DNA of 64,000 nucleotides, taken from the NCBI GenBank assembly GCA_020698575.1, contig CM036255.1:17510001-17574000 (forward strand), given 5' to 3'. Under the pieces are notes generated by a model, which had not been told where the DNA came from, did no database searches, and saw nothing but the letters and a program-made list of their open reading frames with translations. Origin of the DNA: Bostrychus sinensis. Taxonomy: Eukaryota; Chordata; Actinopteri; Gobiiformes; Eleotridae. Shown piece by piece: positions 25,253-36,043 of the stretch. Numbering within the stretch: the stretch's first letter is position 1; each line of letters starts with the position of its first letter. A program made the position numbers and the translations under genes.

Positions 25253-25379
25253 CCACCTATGACAATATTTATTTTTTGCATGTCTAATTTTGGATTTCAG
25301 ATACCCACAGAAACACCTGTCGGTTCGTGTACATACGTTTCCTGGGACAGTTAAAAGAAGACAGACAGTGGTGTGTTGC

Positions 25380-25690
25380 TGTCAGCCTGTAGCACCTCCA
25401 CTCTGTCACTCTGATGATTTAGACGCCATTGACTCTATTTGCACTCTCGTCTTGGGGGCTCAGCACTGTCCATTGGCCACAGTGTCTTTTAATGATTTAT
25501 GATTGAAGTTAGGCCATAAGTCTCTGGAGGAACCCCCACAGTGAGGAGCAGGGGGACTGACCAGCTTTATGGCAGCTCTGGAAATCAATTATGCTAAGTG
25601 TAGCTAATGAATGCACTTGTGGGAGCTGGTCCTACACTCTCAAGCCATTTTCCATTTTGCATATCGATAGTAGAGACTAACTAGCTAAGA
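25380..25690. promoter_or_regulatory. Candidate conserved non-coding element
   Basis: Unique DNA with TCTTTTAATGATTTATGATT, CAATTATGCTAAG, TGTAGCTAATGAATGC and ATTTTGCATATCGATAG motifs and no open frame. The call rests on motif texture. Confidence 0.35.
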
Positions 25691-25854
25691 CAAAGCGCTA
25701 TGGATTTAAACTTTTCCCTGTCAAGTGTTTTTGAACTCTGCTCAATTGTGCATTTACATTATACATAGATATGACATATAGCCTACATAAAATTCAGTTT
25801 ATGTGAATAATTAACCTGTTTTTCAGATTTTCAATTGTTTTAAACAAAGCATAA

Positions 25855-25992
25855 AAATAAGCCAGCCCCAAGCTCAGATAAATGAAGAGAGCTGTGTCAG
25901 GAAGGGCATCGGGCTTAATCTTATGCCAATTAAAAACAAATTACTGCACACTAAAAGGCTGATAATTTGCTCTTGCTGTGGCTACCCACCCT
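25855..25992 (-). repeat. Repeat B copy
   Basis: CAGCCCCAAGCTCAGATAAA, TGTCAGGAAGGGCATCGGGC and CTGTGGCTACCCA appear in the expected order for a reverse copy. Confidence 0.7.
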
Positions 25993-26259
25993 AACAGAAA
26001 CATTTCCTTTGAGAAACACAGTCATATTTGTGTTGTTTGACCGTCACAAACATATACTGTATATGTGTAATTTAAGAATGTTTCCAATTAAAGTTCAAAG
26101 AATTAGTGTTGGGGTAAATGCTTTTTTGCCTCCAGGACTGAAATGTTATAGCTTTAAGATCTAAACACAACTGATGAGACATCATGTATGTGTAGTCTGA
26201 AGTCATTTCCAATATGATCTTTAGTGGTTACCAGACATGGAGTCCTGGAAGAGCTCCAG

Positions 26260-26640
26260 TTTCCCCAATAGACTCAGAGAGAGACATTATATGGTTTGAG
26301 CAGAATAATGGCAAAGCGTTTTATTGCCAAGGTTAACGTGCATTAACGGCATCTGTTTGCAAAGATGGACGTCGGCAACAATCCTCTCCAGTCCACTAAA
26401 ATGCATCAAGGTAAATAACGCTCAAACCAAGAGGGAAATCACTGTGTCCGATGTATCTCGGCAGGGCATAAAAGACTATGAATATGAAATAAGCTATGAA
26501 TAAGTGATATGGTGGTGACAATGCAAAAAGGCTTGGGTTGTGAAAGCTTTTTAAGACTCTATCCTTCTGATTCAAATGCAAAATAATATCGACCATCAGC
26601 ATGAGACAGCATAATAAAGATTAAGCCAATTTATTTTTGG
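26260..26640. promoter_or_regulatory. Candidate conserved non-coding element
   Basis: Unique sequence with GGTTAACGTGCATTAACGGC, AATCACTGTGTCCGATG, GTAAATAACGC and TTAAGCCAATTTATTTTTGG. No coding frame or repeat was recognised, so this rests on motif texture. Confidence 0.35.
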
Positions 26641-26747
26641 CCTTTACATTATCACTAATATTTTCAACAATAACCTTATTAATAAAACATAGAAGCGCTT
26701 GAAGAATGAAGATCTCAGCCAAAACATTAGCCTATGATAACCATATT

Positions 26748-26940
26748 GTGCCCAAACTTGGACTTGATCCAGGGAACTTATAGTTCAGTGGTAAATGCTT
26801 TTATTCATTGAAGCATAAACACCTCATCACAACGGTAAGGAATATATTAAAACGTATTAATTTTGTTTGTTTCTTTCCTTACACCTTGTTTCTGGAGTTA
26901 GTATCACAGGCCCTATCTCACAATGGTACAGATCCCTTTC
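26748..26940 (-). repeat. Disrupted SINE-A copy
   Basis: Positions 26748-26812 read, in reverse, the head (AAAGCATTTACCACTGAACT, then AGTCCAAG). Positions 26900-26935 read, in reverse, TACCATTGTGAGATAGGGCC. The parts are in the wrong order for one intact copy, so this is two pieces or a rearranged copy. Confidence 0.45.
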
Positions 26941-27099
26941 AAAATTACTTGGTCTTTCACATCAAAACCAAAAACTAATAATTCTTTCCAGGACCCTTTA
27001 TTAACTTTTTTCTGAAAATGCATTAAAAAATCAACAATTATTTACATATTAAGCCAAACCACATTTTTTTATTGCTTGTCATGGCAGAAACACATCCAA

Positions 27100-27560
27100 A
27101 AATTATGCATAGATACATAAATTTAAGTCTCTACTGCTGATGCGACTCATTAAAACACACAGACAGAGCCAAACAAGCAGAGTTCCACTAATTTGATGTA
27201 GTGACATTTTCTTGGTCACATCTTTGGGGTAAAAGAGCAGCAGATCGAGGTAAGGGAGGGTCAGGAGACAGAGGTGTAGGTGCAAGGGATCGATGGTGAA
27301 GGAGACACTAATGAACGCAGACAACAAAAGCTCTAACCTGAGCGGCCGTTCCCCGGAGACACACTGGGCTCTTTCATAGGGTCAATAAAAGCACTGGAGC
27401 GTGTCTGCATCGGCCTGCCCTTCAAGCACCCGCTTAACTGCACTGGGAGGACTTCTGCTCAAGGTTGCTCAAGTTAAAAAGGGACAAGACTGAATTTCAT
27501 ATCTGATGTGCAGTATGAGATTCACAAGCACTACATTATGGGTTGTCAACTGCGCAGGAA
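27100..27560. promoter_or_regulatory. Possible conserved block
   Basis: Unique, G+C-richer DNA with GAGCGGCCGTTCCCCGG and GGTCAATAAAAGCACTGGAG. No coding features are recognised, so regulatory status is a guess from composition. Confidence 0.25.
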
Positions 27561-27629
27561 ACAGGCTGTGACATCTTATTTTAATCCTATACTTTGAATT
27601 GTAACTTGTTTAGACTTTCTTCTTTCCTT

Positions 27630-27770
27630 TAAGCTTTTCCCTTCTGGGGTCGCCACAGCATTTGGGCATTTGAGTTTACACTGTCCTTCCTAACATAACC
27701 TTCTCCATTTATCCTGGCTTTGGACCGGCACAAAAAGTAGACTGGCTTGTGACCCCCTGTACAGCCGGAA
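27630..27770 (+). repeat. Repeat B copy, near full length
   Basis: CCCTTCTGGGGTCGCCACAG, then TTGAGTTTACACTGTCCTTC, CATTTATCCTGGCTTTGGAC and CGGCACAAAAAGTAGACTGG, CTTGTGACCCCCT. This is the most complete copy in the window. I know the text as a common fish interspersed repeat, class unassigned. Confidence 0.75.
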
Positions 27771-27965
27771 AATAATTTTAAAAAAGCTATTGTCGAGTTG
27801 TGCTTTTTTTCATAACCAGGCATAGCAGTTAGAAGAAGGAGAGGGAGGTTAGCCATGAATGTATTTTATAAACTATGTGGCAAGTATTATGGAGTAATCT
27901 TCAGTGTCTCCAAACACATTGGCACTGTTCTTAGTGTCATTAATGAGGTTTCCAAAGAAAGCCAT

Positions 27966-28010
27966 ATACAGTACTGTGCTAAAGTTTTAGACAGTTTTTT
28001 TAGGAAAGGT
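27966..28010 (+). repeat. Tc1-like terminal repeat fragment
   Basis: TACAGTACTGTGCTAAAGTT followed by TTAGACAG matches the style of Tc1-family ends (CAGTACTGTGCAAAAGTYTTAGGC). No matching opposite end is certain, so it is a lone end or part of an eroded element reaching to about 28370. Confidence 0.5.
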
Positions 28011-28087
28011 GGATAAATTTACATAAGTACACGACAGAAAAATCTAGAAGAAAACTAGAAGCACTCAGAGTGCCCCTGCCATAGCTC

Positions 28088-28145
28088 TGGTCCTATCTTG
28101 CAATCGTAAAGATAGTGCCCAGACTTCAAATTCAGAAACATGCCA
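28088..28145 (-). repeat. SINE-A 3'-module fragment
   Basis: Reversed, the segment reads TCTGGGCACTATCTTTACGA then TTGCAAGATAGGACC, the second half of the SINE-A family. Confidence 0.55.
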
Positions 28146-28395
28146 AGTCTATGTGTATATCTGGTTTAGTGAGTGAAGTTAGTATCTGTATCTCAATATG
28201 ATACAGAATCCCTTAAAACACTCCTGAATCTAAACTGTGATCTGGATTCACACCAATGTTAAACATTTTGTCTTTGGCCCATTACTGACCTTTCCTAAAA
28301 TTTTGGTAACAAAAATAAAATGTTTTTTTAAAAGCAATCCTTATTAACAGAATTTTCACACCTTGCTACTACATTTGTTTGTTTTGTTTTTGTAG

Positions 28396-28830
28396 GAGAA
28401 CTAGGGACTTCTGCAACACACCTGAGGGGTTAAGTGAACACACATTTGCAGAAGCATGCTGGGGGCTACATAGTTTGTTGCCCCACTATGAACCCCGACG
28501 TCTGACATATGCCACTCCCAATCTGTTCAGCAGGCCACCCGTCTCTCCAGCACTGCACACTGGCACGGTGGCGGCACAGAGGGCTGCTCTGAGGAAATGT
28601 CAGGAGGAGAAGCAGTGCGACGTGAGCTGGAAAAGAAGGACACAGGGATGAGCACAGAGGAGAAAGAGGCGAGCTATTGCTACCTTAACAATGCTAATTA
28701 CCAGATTGGAAACAACACCATCTGGTCTTCAAGAAAGTCAGATGCACAGAATAGAAATGCCACGGCTCTGGAATATATTTACAAGCAGCCACAGGACATA
28801 GGCTCTCTATACAGCACTGTGAGATATAAT
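28396..28830 (+). other. Unique block with an exon-like open frame, not assignable
   Basis: A pyrimidine-rich tract ending TTTTTGTAG precedes an open frame that runs to a stop at 28649-28651. The frame reads RTRDFCNTPEGLSEH near its start. It is not a protein I recognise, no partner exon is visible, and no clear donor site was found. The block is G+C-balanced and unique, so it may equally be a conserved regulatory element. Confidence 0.2.
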
Positions 28831-29134
28831 TTGTTTATTCTTTATATAGACTATAAATATTATGAAAGCTAGATAACGTGACAAAAAGTGTAATTTTGAT
28901 AAATATATTATGAATGTTCAAAAATCCACCTGTAACCAAAAGCGTACAGATAGTAAGCTTCTGAACTGAGACAGATGGAAGAAGATTGCCCTCATGTGGC
29001 CCAGTACTGCAATTGACGGATGGCATCTGTGCTTGATACAGTGCCTGGCCACAAACAAAGTTGCCACCTGGAATTAACAAAGTAAATAGGTAAGAGGCTC
29101 CTTGCAGTTGATCAGGTCTGGATTCAGCAAAGAT

Positions 29135-29480
29135 TCTCTGTGCCCAAAGATTGTAGTCAGCTGACTACCTGCATTTACTGAATGACCAGGTTGCTCCAAC
29201 AATGGATTTTTTTCTCCCTGATGGCAAGGGCTTATTCCAAGATGACAATGATGATTCACTGAGCTCAAATTGTGAAAGAGTGGTTCAGGGAGCATGAGAC
29301 ATCATTTTCAGACATGGACTGACCACCACAGAGTCCAGATCTTGACCCCACTGAGAATCTCTGGGATGTCCTGGAGTGACTGCCTGCCCCAGTCGCACAC
29401 TAGTATTTTGTTGGACCTTTAGCTTTGATTACAGCATGCATTCACTGTAAGGGGCTATCTTATGCAAAATTATTTTTTCT
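29135..29480 (+). pseudogene. Broken Tc1/mariner-type transposase, C-terminal part
   Basis: The + strand encodes IVKEWFREHETSFSDMD, a stop, then PPQSPDLDPTENLWDVLE and a stop (about 29269-29380). The WPPQSPDLNPIENLWDVLE motif is the hallmark C-terminal region of Tc1-like DDE transposases, with the final catalytic acidic residue in ENLW. Here the tryptophan of WPPQ has become a TGA stop, and further stops and frame changes flank it. The N-terminal DNA-binding part was not found. It is an inactive relic. Confidence 0.8.
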
Positions 29481-30544
29481 GATTGTTCTACAGTGTTATA
29501 ATGTTGTTCCCTCGTCAAAAACATACGAGTTGTGTTTTGCTTCATTCACACCTGTTTAAATAATCCTGCAGTCTCTGGCGCTGAGTTTCTGAGGCGTCAG
29601 AATGCTATGTTCCAACTGTGAAAGACATTTATATAGAATTTATTTAAAAATGTCTTTAAAAGCTAAAAAAGCCAAGGAAATTTGTTAACATTGGGATCTG
29701 TAGCAGCAGAGTTGATCGTCAGAGCTGAGGTAGAGCTGAAGGCCTTTAGCCAGGGTCCAGGCTGTGGGTCGGTCTGAGCTTGCATGGTTTCCTTTGTGGT
29801 GCTGTGTCCCCAGTGCACCCCGACTTCTCCAGAGTGGCCCACAGGTCTTTAGACTGCCCAGGCCCTGCCCAGGCAAGACAAAGTCAGTGAGAGAGAGCAC
29901 AATTACAACACAACAAAATACAATTTGCTGTTTGTTTTAGCTACATAAAAGTAAACTAGAAGTTAGACATATTACTCAGCGTGTGTGTTGCATATGCTAC
30001 TTCTATAAGTATTGTTTTAGTGCTAAAGGACTGACCTGTACGGGAGGCAAGACAAAAACAATGGGTGTTTCTCATTTGCCAGGATCCTTCCTCTGGAGAC
30101 TGCTTCGAACCCTTTCTCTGGAGTCGGCCCCTCTGAAGCAAAGCTGAGTGTCTTGCTAACGCCGCATCCGAGTGCTTTTGGAATATGCTTGGGAGCGTGT
30201 GTCACGTGATCAGATACTGCGTGTTGAAAACATGGGTCTAAAATGAAAACTTCTTCAGGAGTGGAAAGTGGTCAAACAGAAGAATGTGAACATGTTTTTG
30301 TGGGGTTTACCCATGTCTTACAAAAACACTTTGAAAATATGTCATATTAAACAAAATCATCACCTATCAACAGGTCTAATTTGTCATTATAGCATAATGT
30401 ACATCAACATAATGATATAATTATAGCAAAATAAGTTAAAATTAAATAATCAGAAACAGCAAAAACTATTAGTCTATTTTAAAAATGACTCTCCTCCATG
30501 CAGAGCCTAAAATGTGCTTTTTAATGTGTGTTTCTTTATTCTAA
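29481..30544. other. Intergenic DNA, unassigned
   Basis: No gene is recognised. Positions 29690-29890 and 30020-30200 are G+C-richer, with short minus-strand open frames lacking domain content. They may be unnamed repeats. Confidence 0.4.
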
Positions 30545-30830
30545 GGTAAGATATAAGGTATACTTTATTGATCCCCGTAGGGAAATTCATTCTCTGCATT
30601 TGATCCATCCCTCAATGCCGCCGGGGCAACCTGTCAGGAGCAGCGGGCAGCCACGGTACAGCACCCGGGGACCCCTCTCCAGACCTTGAGCCAGGATCCT
30701 GGTCAGGACCTAGGTGGAGAATTAGCTTATTGTGCATGTTTTGAGGTTGATGAGTGAAACCAGAGCACCCGGAGGAAACCCACCCAAACAGAGCGAGAAC
30801 ATGCAAACTCCATGCAGAACCCACACTTCC
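30545..30830 (+). repeat. Fish interspersed repeat (TTTATTGATCCCC type)
   Basis: ACTTTATTGATCCCCGTAGG then GAAATTCATTCTCTGCATTT appears at the start. The other end reads AGAGCACCCGGAGGAAACCC, ACCCAAACAGAGCGAGAACA and TGCAAACTCCATGCAGA. Both ends are familiar from a very abundant fish repeat. The open frames across it have no meaning as genes. Confidence 0.75.
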
Positions 30831-32383
30831 TGTTATTTCCTGCAGTGTGGGGCACAGTAGTATTATATTGTATTATTTTTATTGTATCGGGACTTTAATA
30901 TTGTATTTAAGTTTGTCTTAATTGTTAAATAAAGTTTGCAAAAAACTGGAGTGGTTGCAGTGCATTGTGAGCAATTTGTAGCAAGGTGAGGCCATGGAGG
31001 GTCTACAGGTGCATCCTCTGTGAATTAGCCAAACGGAGTAGAAGAGCTCTGGAGGACGTGGGGGGATTTAGGCAATTGTAACAGCACTTGGCGTGGCACT
31101 GATGACATGGCTCACTCTGAAGTGGTTCAGCCGCAAAGGATCCTGGGAAATGAGAGACACCCAGTGAGAGAGGGAGAAGCAAATTTAGCATGCTTTTAAA
31201 ATGGAAGGAACACCCCTTCACACCTGCCATAAGCAACACACAGCCATTGGCCCACAGCAAACAAGGAAAACCCACACAAAAGAAAATCACACCCAATGTT
31301 AACATGGCAATTGCTTGGAAGGATACAGTTTTACCCTGTTACAATGTACTACTGCTGTCCTCTGTTGATTTCTTTATGGCATCAGTACAAAAATTACTGA
31401 AAACATTTTCTTTTAGTCAGATAATGTCATTAAAGGTGTAAAATGTGAAATGCTCTCTAAGCAAGATTGTTTTTAAAATATGAATAAAAGCATAATATAG
31501 CCCCTTTAAGAGGTGTAGGCATATTTTGTTGCTACAATATACAATATAATTTAAAGATGACTTTTACATATTGAATTGAACTACAGAAATAATTCCACTT
31601 TTTCATGATAATCAGATGCACCTATAGCCTACATATACCCATTGATATAATAATAAATAATGCTATAGCTGATCAAAATCAAATAAATAAATAAATACAA
31701 CTGACTGTATGCACAAAGAGCCCAATCCCGTTGTCATGAATCCTGGTTTAATGAGTTATATAAATTAAATGAATGAAGTCCATGTGTAATGATCCATTCC
31801 TCACACACAGCCACATTATATCAGAAGCATTTAACAGAAAAATGAATCCACCAGCATCAGCTGTAGCTCTGAGTATAAACCTCATTCTCTTGGGACCGCA
31901 GGCACACAAGCTCACTGCAATGACCGTGTTTTACATCGCCAATCTGTTACAGTGGGATCTCCCCTGCTTCAATCCCATGGATGATTAAGCATGATAATTA
32001 AGGTTTTTGGACATTTTCCACAGAGGAGCAGACGTGGCAGCTGGTGACATTCATGCATTCCCAAACACAGAGGAGGGAATTACAATGGAGCCTCCTTTCA
32101 TTTCAGTGATCACAAAGTCTGCCTCTTGGCATCAGTTCAAAAACACTCAAGCTGTTGTTGAAAAGGACTATTTGTAGCCCTCTTTGTTGCAATGTAGGCA
32201 ATGTACCTTGATCTATTTGGGGAGTCATTTAAACCACAAAAAGCTGCCAAATGTTTAGTTTTCAAGCAAAAATATTTATTTATTTACTAGGCCTGTAAAA
32301 AGCCATGATGGGGGAAGCATGGTAATGGGTATCATTACAAATTTAAAAAACACTGCGTAAAATGTAAATAAAAACAAAATACA
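30831..32383. other. Intergenic DNA; possible MITE around 30930-31510 and a unique block at 31770-32170
   Basis: The right part of 30930-31510 ends AGCATAATATAGCCCCTTTA, reminiscent of fish MITE ends, but no matching left end was confirmed. Positions 31770-32170 are unique and may be conserved (GATGATTAAGCATGATAATT). No gene is supported. Confidence 0.35.

Positions 32384-32431
<48 letters not shown>
32384..32431 (+). repeat. (TTA)n microsatellite
   Basis: About 16 TTA units. Confidence 0.95.
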
Positions 32432-32433
<2 letters not shown>

Positions 32434-32880
32434 ACAGTGGCTCATTTTTATAGGCTATTGAAACGTTCTTTTTCGGCCTTTTGTTGCGTTTTTTTTTTTT
32501 TTGTATGTGTTGCTGCCATCAAACTGAAAATCTGTGCTATTATTTTTCATGAAATGGTAAAATAGCTCACTTTCAACATTTGATATGTTGTTTGTGTACT
32601 ATTATAAATAAAATAAGGGTATACGATTTGCAAGTCATTGGATTCTGCTTTTAATTTTACCCAGCGTCCCAACGTTAAGCTGTGGCCTGACCAAATAAGT
32701 AACTTGACCAAATAAGTACATTACACACATGCCCTTTATGGAAAAAGGAGAAAATGCTATCACACAGTATGTTAGCTTACCATGGGAAAGACATGGATGC
32801 TTTATAGAACTTGGTCTAGGTCTCATTTTACATCCACGGGGTAAGACGGCTGAGTTAGTTTTATAATTGAAGCCAACTTG

Positions 32881-32904
32881 ACTCAAATTCCCAGAATGCT
32901 TTGC
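32881..32904 (+). promoter_or_regulatory. ZNF143/Staf-like binding site
   Basis: ACTCAAATTCCCAGAATGCT followed by TTGC closely follows the known motif ACTACAATTCCCAGMATGC...YGC. ZNF143 sites mark TATA-less promoters of widely expressed genes. The site sits about 160-180 bp upstream of the start codon. Confidence 0.7.
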
Positions 32905-32922
32905 TTTAGCGGAAATTCAGAG

Positions 32923-32936
32923 GGCTCCATGGAAAC
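32923..32936 (+). promoter_or_regulatory. RFX X-box-like site
   Basis: GGCTCCATGGAAAC fits the ciliary X-box pattern RYYNYY-AT-RRNRAC at 13 of 14 positions, with a perfect right half. RFX factors drive cilium genes, and the encoded protein is a ciliary-base factor. The site lies about 130 bp upstream of the ATG. Confidence 0.55.
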
Positions 32937-33063
32937 GGTAGATTGGCGTGCAAGTCTCCCATCTGTGCTAGCAAGGGTTTAGCTAGTCTACGAGAACTCT
33001 CATCCTCCCTCAGCTTTTACAGTGCGTGACTTCATCCAACTGAACATTATTATTATTAAAATT

Positions 33064-33092
33064 ATGAGCCGAACCCCGGATGCAAGAGCGCG
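33064..33092 (+). CDS. cibar1: cibar1 exon 1 (coding part)
   Basis: Encodes MSRTPDARA plus two bases of an Arg codon. The donor is CG|GTAAGT, the strongest consensus form. Intron 1 is 351 bp. Confidence 0.85.
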
Positions 33093-36006
33093 GTAAGTGT
33101 TAAACAAAGCCAATACATTGTTATTTAGCGCTAACATGCTAAACGCAATTTGTTTTAACATAACATGGTTCATATTTTTGGGCCAGTGTCATTTACATTG
33201 CTCCTTTCAAAACCTATTTCATTTATAAATGCAATAATATTCCAAAGTTAAGAAACGTTACATGCGTGCATCTATATTCCTTGGAATCTTCAGTTAAGAA
33301 AATAGCTCAACATTTTATGGCGAAGTTATAACATTTAATCGTGTGTCATTTAAATATAATATTGTTAAGAAAGTAACATTAAGTTAAGGCACGATATGTA
33401 AACAATTAATGGTATGACATTTGTGTAAAATCCTTTTCTACAGAGACGTTGAAACAAGGAAGATCCAGGAAAGCATCACCAATGTGGAAAAACATTTTGG
33501 AGACATGTGTCACCTCTTTGCTGCCTATGTTCGTAAAACAGCCAGGGTACGAGACAAGGCTGACCTTTTGGTGAGGGAGATTGGCATGTATGCAGACACC
33601 GAAACACCAAATCTTAAAAGGGGTATGAAGCAATTTGCCGATAACTTGGCCAAGGTTCAAGACTATCGCCAAGCTGAGGTAACATTGCATTAGAGTCTCA
33701 TGCTTGTAAATTAAACAAGTTAACAGTAGTGTGGAGAAGACTCTTTTTAATCTGCAGGTGGAAAGACTTGAAGCCAAAGTCATAGAGCCATTAAAAAGCT
33801 ATGGTGCTGTAGTGAGAAGACAGAGGGTACGTGAGTCTTTGTCATATATTCTTGTGTTTTTATGCAGTTTTAAAAAGAAAACAGCTCTTTCACACTAAAG
33901 CACCCTTGTCCTTCTTGTTGACAAGAAGAATGAAAAGATGGACTTGTTATGTGTCCTTGCAGGAGGATCTAAAATCAACGCAGAATGCCAGAGACAGAGA
34001 GGCCAAACAGATGGCACAGCTTGAGAGGACCAGACAGAGAAACCCCTCGGACAGACAGATCATTGTATCCTTGGTTTATTGTCAGCTATTGAACAAAACA
34101 AAGACATTTTACAACAACTTTGTAGTATATAAGTACTAAAGGTTTAAAGTTTGCTATGAGCTTATGAAGTGACTTGCGCTGTAATCCTTGACCAGCTCCC
34201 CAGTCCCAGGTTTGTCTGTTAAAATTGCACATCACTGGTAATGTATGGTGATTGTAATAGCACACTATGCACATACGTACAAAGACACAACAATATCATG
34301 TTTTGATATTTAATACAACTACTGATATAGCAACTGACATGAAAATATGTAATTAAATACACAAGCATCTCCACAAGGGGGAGGTGTTCATCATCTTTTG
34401 TATGCAATCCTTTTTTAATAATTGCATTTTTAATATTTTGAAAAAAAATTCTGTAAGCTTTTGGAAAGAAAATGACTAAAAACAAAAACATATTTCACAA
34501 AAAACTGATAATTTTATAGATGCTTAACTTTTTTGTTATTCATTTTATGTTTAGGCTGAAAGTGAGCTACAGAGAGCCACAATGGATGCCACACGGACCA
34601 CCAGGCACCTGGAAGAGACTATAGATGAATTTGAGAAGCAGAAAATTAGAGACATTAAGGTTTTCACTGCTAAAAGTTCTATTATCAAAGCAACCTTTGT
34701 TGAACAGTAAAACAATTTGTTTTGACTTTTTGTAGAAGATCTTTGGTGAGTTTGTGACAGTGGAGATGGCGTTCCATGCCAAGGCCTTGGAGCTGTACAC
34801 TATGGCCTTCCAGAGCATTCAGAGTGTAGATGAAGAGGAAGATCTCGAGGTAGGTTTAACCTTCAAGGCATTTTGCATTCCACACATTTCATACAATTGT
34901 TGTTAATTATAGTTTTTGTTGACTGGGGCTTAACTGTATCCTAATCTGCTAAATGGTCCAGAGAGTGAGTGTGAGTTTCAAAATGTGGTATATCCAGCCT
35001 CTATTGACGACCTGATAAACATGAATCATTGCTCATACACACTTAAGTCCACACCCTCAAATTGATGTGGCAACAACTTTTCCACAAGCGTTATGCAAGC
35101 TACTTTCTTCTGTTTACAACGAGAGATTTCTTGAGCTATTTAAAGCAGTATATGCATGCAGTGTGAAAAAGATTGATCAGACTTTACATTACATACGCTC
35201 CACTGCAGATGACCTTGTACTATTTTCAGTGTGTTGCTCCTCACCATCTCATCTGTGTTTTTACTTTGAGTGGTCTACCCTTCATTTATACTGAAGCGAA
35301 ACTCCTCACCCAGAAAAGGCAGTTTTTCAGTGACTCATAGTCCAAAGCATGGGCCATTGATTCATCCGAAAAAGATACAATGTCAGGCATGAGGATAATC
35401 CTGATCAAGGGCTCTGGTATGTTCTGATTGTGTTCATGGCGAAAGGCAGTTGTGGTAAAGGCCAGTGAGTTGGTTGGCCAGTAGTATTTATGAGTTTCTT
35501 GAATCTAAAGCACTGGCTTACAGTGAGAACACACTTTACCAAATCACTTGCCTCTAGACAGCATTGAAGAAAGAGAATTATTAGTGTAATCTGGTAGTAT
35601 TATTAACTGGTATTAGACAACATTTAACACATTATGTAGACATGACTTGTACAGTGCTTGCTACTGTTTTGGCAGGTGTTCAGGAGTTCACTGCATCCTC
35701 CAGAATACCAGTCCCGCTTAGACATAGTTCGAGCTAATTCCAAAACGTCCCTCGATCGGACTGAGTCCTTCATGTGTACCACAGGGTCCTTACAGGTAAG
35801 ACAGAGATGTCACAGGCTCGTCTCATAGACAAACTTTCTTAAAGCTCTGTTCAGATTAGTTTAATATGTTAGTGATGTAGTAAAAATCTAGCTATAATAA
35901 TATCACATACACACATTATTGCCATTCAGTTTGCTTTGTCATCGCATTCCCATATTACATGCATCCTTCAATACCATTCAATATTTTTATGTTATAGCTG
36001 TGTGTT

Positions 36007-36043
<37 letters not shown>

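Larger units (their letters stand above)
32879..33063 (+). promoter_or_regulatory. cibar1 promoter and 5' UTR
   Basis: TATA-less region directly before the cibar1 start codon. It holds a ZNF143-like site and an X-box-like site. The transcription start is not visible and is probably near 32950-33010. The bases before the ATG have a purine at -3, a usable start context. Confidence 0.6.

Noticed and set aside
33406..33783. 125-codon minus-strand open frame across cibar1 exons 2-3
   Set aside because: Antisense shadow of strongly supported coding exons.
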